Below the pieces are notes generated by a model that saw nothing but the letters and a program-made list of their open reading frames with translations, had not been told where the DNA came from and made no database searches. A stretch of DNA of 64,000 bases. Origin: Fibrobacterota bacterium. Lineage in GTDB: Bacteria > Fibrobacterota > Chitinivibrionia > Chitinivibrionales > FEN-1185. The stretch lies in assembly GCA_003165595.1 (NCBI GenBank), contig PLWQ01000017.1:64334-128333 (forward strand), given 5' to 3'. This document shows, one piece after another, positions 60,771-64,000 of the stretch (the first letter of the stretch is position 1; each line of letters starts with the position of its first letter). The position numbers were made by a program, and so were the translations under genes.

Positions 60771-60901
60771 TCTTTGATAATATTGGTCAACAGTAATTTC
60801 TGGACGTACCGGGCAAAAAACACCATCCACAATTCAAACTTGCAAAACAAGAGTCGGCCATACTATCTTAGAAGTTGGTACTTTCCAGAAAGGTATAAGC
60901 C

Positions 60902-61843
60902 ATGGCATCCAAGATGTTTATCCGGTTCGGTTCAAACCTGGCCGCGATATTTGCAGCCTTTGCCCTGATTTTGGTTGGGTGTGTGGAGAGCATATCGAAC
61001 CGCACCGCACCCCCTATTCTCCAAGCTTACGATCAACCCAATTGTCCGGGGCCTGGTTATCTATGGGAACCGGGTTACTGGGCATACGGCAGGGATGGAT
61101 ATCATTGGGTTCCCGGACAGTGGGAGTTAGCCCCGGAACCAGGTTGGATGTGGACCCCGGGCTATTGGAGCTGCTCGGACAGTGAGTATTTCTGGCACCC
61201 CGGATACTGGGCAAAGGATGTGGGGTTCTACGGAGGAATCGATTATGGCCACGGCTACACGGGGTCCGGCTATGAAGGCGGCTACTGGAAAGAGAATGAC
61301 TTCTACTACAACAGTGCAGTCACGAATGTGAATCCGTCGGTTGTGAGAAACACGTATTGTCAATCTCCAGTAAACAGAGACACCCCTGCAACGCCTGCCA
61401 GTTTCAGCGGAGGTGCTGGCGGCGTCAATGCTAGACCAACCAATCGGGAGCTGATGGTAGCAAACCAACCGCATATTGTTCCTACGGCAAGTCAGAGACG
61501 AACTGCGTCACAAGCCATGGTGGCTAGAAGGCAGGCAAAACAAGTGAGTTTCAAGTTCAAGATTGACCCGGGGATTTCACGGATGGACCAAACAAAGATT
61601 CAAAATTATCAGGTTGTCAATGATACCGCAAAGTTCTTCTTTTGTTCAGGTGGCATTGCGGGCAATTATCAGTACAAGCTCAAACAGAACTCGGATACCT
61701 TGAAAGTAGAAGAGTATTATGGTCCCGACCCGCTCCAGAAACACAGGGTGTTATTCTGCGTTTTCTGTACTCTTTCCGGGTTGAAAACTGGACAATACTT
61801 TCTCAAGACAACAGACGGCCTTCATCAGATTGATATCAAATAG
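60902..61843 (+). CDS. WXXGXW-repeat lipoprotein
   Basis: A 313-residue protein with a lipoprotein signal (LAAIFAAFALILVGC). Residues 45-135 hold five W-rich repeats: YLWEPGYWAY, YHWVPGQWELA, WMWTPGYWSC, YFWHPGYWAK, and the looser GYEGGYWKE. This is the YXWQPGYW (WXXGXW) pattern seen in small bacterial lipoproteins. The C-terminal half (SFKFKIDPGISRMDQTKIQNYQV...) is beta-rich with several Cys. Function unknown; likely an outer-membrane or surface role. AAAGG precedes the ATG. Confidence 0.75.
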   Translation: MASKMFIRFGSNLAAIFAAFALILVGCVESISNRTAPPILQAYDQPNCPGPGYLWEPGYWAYGRDGYHWVPGQWELAPEPGWMWTPGYWSCSDSEYFWHPGYWAKDVGFYGGIDYGHGYTGSGYEGGYWKENDFYYNSAVTNVNPSVVRNTYCQSPVNRDTPATPASFSGGAGGVNARPTNRELMVANQPHIVPTASQRRTASQAMVARRQAKQVSFKFKIDPGISRMDQTKIQNYQVVNDTAKFFFCSGGIAGNYQYKLKQNSDTLKVEEYYGPDPLQKHRVLFCVFCTLSGLKTGQYFLKTTDGLHQIDIK

Positions 61844-62121
61844 GCGTCTTGGCCTGTGAACGCAATCAGCGGTGCAACTCTCCACTGCCGCGCTTGTTGT
61901 GTCTTTGGCAAGGTGGGCGTATATCTCTGTTTCCTCAACCAGGCGTAGGCAGGGACTGGCTTTGCCCAAGCCTCATTGACATTCAGCTTTTGAATCCCAG
62001 AGCGAGTGTAATCCTCGAACCCGGGTTCGAGGTTGACTAGTAGATATTATTCCATAGGAAAGGAAAGACATCGCAGTTTTGTGTGGGATCTTTCAAAAGT
62101 TCTGGCATTAAACCCTCTTGG

Positions 62122-62163
62122 CCAAAATAATAGGCCCCGACCACCCAAAAGTGATCGAGGCCT
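62122..62163 (-). terminator. Probable terminator of tRNA-Ser
   Basis: On the minus strand AGGCC-TC-GATCAC and GTGGTC-GG-GGCCT form a stem around TTTTGG, followed by ATTATTTTGG, four bases after the tRNA CCA end. Confidence 0.55.
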
Positions 62164-62167
62164 GTTA

Positions 62168-62259
62168 TGGCGGAGAGGCAGGGATTCGAACCCTGGGCAC
62201 CCACTGAAGGGCGCAACGGTTTTCGAGACCGCCCCTTTCAACCGCTCAGGCACCTCTCC
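62168..62259 (-). tRNA. tRNA-Ser (anticodon CGA)
   Basis: A 92-base class II tRNA: acceptor GGAGAGG/CCTCTCC, D arm with GAGCGGTTGAAAGG, anticodon loop CTCGAAA (CGA), a long variable arm (GCGCCCTTCAGTGGGTGC) and T arm CAGGGTTCGAATCCCTG. CCA is encoded, unlike the Arg and Phe genes here. Confidence 0.95.
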
Positions 62260-62338
62260 GCAAAATCAGAAATGTCAAAGGTCGTAACCATTTCGGCAAG
62301 GGTCTCGAAAACCTTTTGGAGTTGAGACCGCTCCGTTG

Positions 62339-62411
62339 GGAGAGGAATTCGAGCCTGCGGCTCGTTGATTGTTATAGGCGCTTGCCCAATCAACCGCTTT
62401 GGCACCTCTCC
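62339..62411 (-). pseudogene. Degenerate tRNA-Ser-like copy
   Basis: It keeps GGAGAGGTGCC(A)AAGCGGTTGA and a 3' CCTCTCC, but the middle is replaced by a TTGATTG/CAATCAA hairpin and there is no anticodon stem, variable arm or CCA. It lies 79 bases upstream of tRNA-Ser, same strand. A 13-base piece identical to the anticodon arm (GGTCTCGAAAACC) lies between them at 62301-62313 in the opposite strand. Confidence 0.6.
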
Positions 62412-62614
62412 GAGGATGCAAAAAATATATCATGAAGAAATCTGCAGCCAATCGAATAAGGATTATTCGTGCATCCGGGAAAAGTGCTTAACGTCCGGGA
62501 AGAATCCTGGGAGCTGGCTTCTGCGACACGCCCTGCAGTCGCCGGTAGCCAAGCGAAATCTTGAAGAAAGGTTGGAACGCGCCGCCATGATCGAAGAGGC
62601 AACCGCCCATTCGA

Positions 62615-62977
62615 CTATTCCTCTCTGGTGTAGACAACTTTTGCGCTGTCGCTTTCCATACCCTCTATTCTGTTCGCCCCCGTCCTTTTCATGTTCTTGT
62701 TGATAATTGGCGGTTTGTCTTCGCCCACCCATATTTTTGTGAAGGACACTGCTTCTTCACTGTTTTCCAGAATCTCTATGTAAAAACGATGCTGATCGTG
62801 CGCATACCGGCCGTTTACCTTTTGCTTCTTCAAGATGTGGTATTCATTCTTGTTTCGTATTTCAAATATCTCATAATCGGTTTCGTCGCCATGGGTCCAG
62901 GTGTTTCGCCAGATTCCCGGGAAAATCTTATCGGCGGTTTTGACTGTGCCGGAAGCGGTCGATCCTTTAGATTGCAT
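62615..62977 (-). CDS. Small hypothetical protein, lipocalin-like pattern
   Basis: A 120-residue protein without signal peptide. FPGIWRNTWTHGDETDYEIFEIRNKNEYHILKK followed by alternating charged strands (RFYIEILENSEEAVSFTKIWV) resembles small calycin/lipocalin-like beta-barrels that begin GxWxN. AAAGGA eight bases before ATG 62977 supports the start. It lies 154 bases downstream of rmuC and could be in the same transcript. I do not recognise the family. Confidence 0.55.
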   Translation of the reverse strand: MQSKGSTASGTVKTADKIFPGIWRNTWTHGDETDYEIFEIRNKNEYHILKKQKVNGRYAHDQHRFYIEILENSEEAVSFTKIWVGEDKPPIINKNMKRTGANRIEGMESDSAKVVYTREE

Positions 62978-63130
62978 ACGCAGGGTCCTTTCCGTTGTTT
63001 GAAAATGGTGCGCTAATCTCGCAAGGAAGATAACCTTCGGAACGGGCATCAGTCCACAGATTTCCGTGTGCGCCAAAACCCGTTGATCACCGTGCTGCGG
63101 GCAGTCTCGCGTTTGCCCGCGGACCTGGGG

Positions 63131-64000
63131 CTACCCGCAGCGGGGTTCGCCGTCTTCCTCGGACGATTCCGACATGTCGATAAGCTGCGGGGGCAGATCC
63201 TTTTTGCCTTTCACGCCGAGTGCCTTGAAATCCTCCACCCTCCGGATGAGATTGCCCCTTCCAGTTGACAAAAGCTTAATCGCGCAGTCGCATTCCTCCG
63301 ATGCTTTCCGTATGAATCCCTGAACTTCTTCAAGCTTTTCCACAAACGAAACAAACTTATCATACAAATCTGCAGCCTTTTTCGCAATGGTCTGGGCGTT
63401 CTGGTTCTGATATTCATACCGCCAGATATTGGCGATGGTTCGCAGGGTCACAAGCAGGGTGGAGGGGCACACGAGGATAATGTTCTTGTCGAATGCGTCG
63501 CTAAAGAGGTTCTTTTCTTCCTTGATCGCGGTGAGAAACGCGGCTTCCACGTGGATGAACAGAAGCACATAGTCGAGGGACCGGATTTCGAGAAGCCGGT
63601 CGTAGTCTTTTGAGCTGAGCTCGGCAACGTGTCTGCGTATCGATGCGATATGGTCTTTGAGGCCGGCTTTGCGGTCCTCTTCGGTATCTGCGCTGCAGTA
63701 TCTTTCGTACCCGACAAGGGATACTTTGGAATCGATGATGACGTGTTTTCCTTCCGGGAGATGGATTACAACGTCGGGCCTGTAGCCGCTGCCGTCCTCG
63801 TCGTGGGTATGGACCTGCGTTTCGTACTCCCGGCCTTTCTGAAGGCCCGACATCTCGAGTACCCGTTCCAGGGCAAGTTCTCCCCAGTTTCCCTGCGCCT
63901 TGTTGTCGCCCTTGAGGGCGTTGGTGAGGTTTATTGCGTCTTCGCTGATCTTCTGGTTCAGTTCCTTGAGTCTGCCTATCTCTACATACAAGGAAACGCG
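63131..64000 (-). CDS. rmuC: RmuC family DNA-recombination protein, 5' end outside window
   Basis: The C-terminal 289 residues are visible; the frame is open through the right edge. NLTNALKGDNKAQGNWGELALERVLEMSGL is the RmuC signature; the nuclease-like core has YRPDVVIHLPEGKHVIIDSKVSL (Asp and DSK) and DYVLLFIHVEAAF. It is thought to limit illegitimate rearrangements by acting on DNA ends. The N-terminal membrane anchor and coiled coil lie beyond 64000. A TTG at 63991 is in frame but lies inside the gene. Confidence 0.92.
   Translation of the reverse strand, partial: RVSLYVEIGRLKELNQKISEDAINLTNALKGDNKAQGNWGELALERVLEMSGLQKGREYETQVHTHDEDGSGYRPDVVIHLPEGKHVIIDSKVSLVGYERYCSADTEEDRKAGLKDHIASIRRHVAELSSKDYDRLLEIRSLDYVLLFIHVEAAFLTAIKEEKNLFSDAFDKNIILVCPSTLLVTLRTIANIWRYEYQNQNAQTIAKKAADLYDKFVSFVEKLEEVQGFIRKASEECDCAIKLLSTGRGNLIRRVEDFKALGVKGKKDLPPQLIDMSESSEEDGEPRCG

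Overview
The window is a 64 kb stretch of a GC-rich bacterial chromosome with an outer membrane. The best guess for its origin is the Fibrobacterota or another FCB-group lineage. The reasons are a giant lipoprotein ending in a FISUMP-type (Fibrobacter succinogenes major paralogous) domain, a mini-gene for an AURKAIP1/COX24-like (bS22-type) ribosomal protein, several outer-membrane barrels and lipoproteins, and intergenic DNA full of short periodic repeats. There is no rRNA operon and no CRISPR array. Three intact tRNA genes are present: Arg-CCG, Phe-GAA and Ser-CGA.

Layout. 1-4.1 kb: two secreted proteins of unknown role (the first runs off the left edge), a divergent AnmK-like kinase and a CheY-like receiver. 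4.3-16.9 kb: a type II fatty-acid/polyketide-like biosynthetic locus in two convergent operons. The plus operon encodes a radical-SAM/ketosynthase/chain-length-factor fusion, a second ketosynthase/chain-length-factor fusion, an acyl carrier protein, a GcvT-like folate-fold protein, a thioesterase, FabG, FabD and a GIY-YIG-like protein. The minus operon encodes a PlsC acyltransferase, FabZ and an iron-sulfur-flavoprotein/SCP2 fusion. Together they could build, modify and reduce an unusual acyl chain and load it into a lipid. 17-25.5 kb: dTDP-sugar genes rfbA-rfbC, a barrel protein, YjbQ, a Xer recombinase, an ECF sigma/anti-sigma/Spy-like module, RpiB, dCMP deaminase, HtpX and a small nucleotidyltransferase. 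25.7-30.7 kb: a glycosyltransferase, a eukaryotic-type HisA, a MORN-like lipoprotein and a CDF transporter. 31.2-41.5 kb: a copper/silver detoxification island with a Cys-rich secreted protein, a YHS protein, DUF302, CusC-CusB-CusA and a CopA-type ATPase. 41.6-50.3 kb: unknown envelope proteins, the bS22-like gene, RecD2 and a Gfo/Idh oxidoreductase. 51-64 kb: tRNAs, a STAS-PEGA membrane protein, an InlB-repeat/FISUMP lipoprotein, an effector-like pair, a WXXGXW-repeat lipoprotein, a decayed tRNA-Ser copy and RmuC running off the right edge.

Two things stand out. The first is the 4.3-16.9 kb lipid-type gene cluster; its radical-SAM-KS-CLF architecture and gene set recall candidate ladderane-type loci but match no pathway I can name. 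The second is a dispersed, two-part, hairpin-rich element, A followed by B. It occurs five times as A-B and twice as B alone, always between genes. Copies differ in sequence but keep their base pairing, as expected of a structured RNA or a transposable structured repeat.

Starts were chosen by Shine-Dalgarno spacing and by where family similarity begins. All functional names come from motif recognition by eye; no database search was run.
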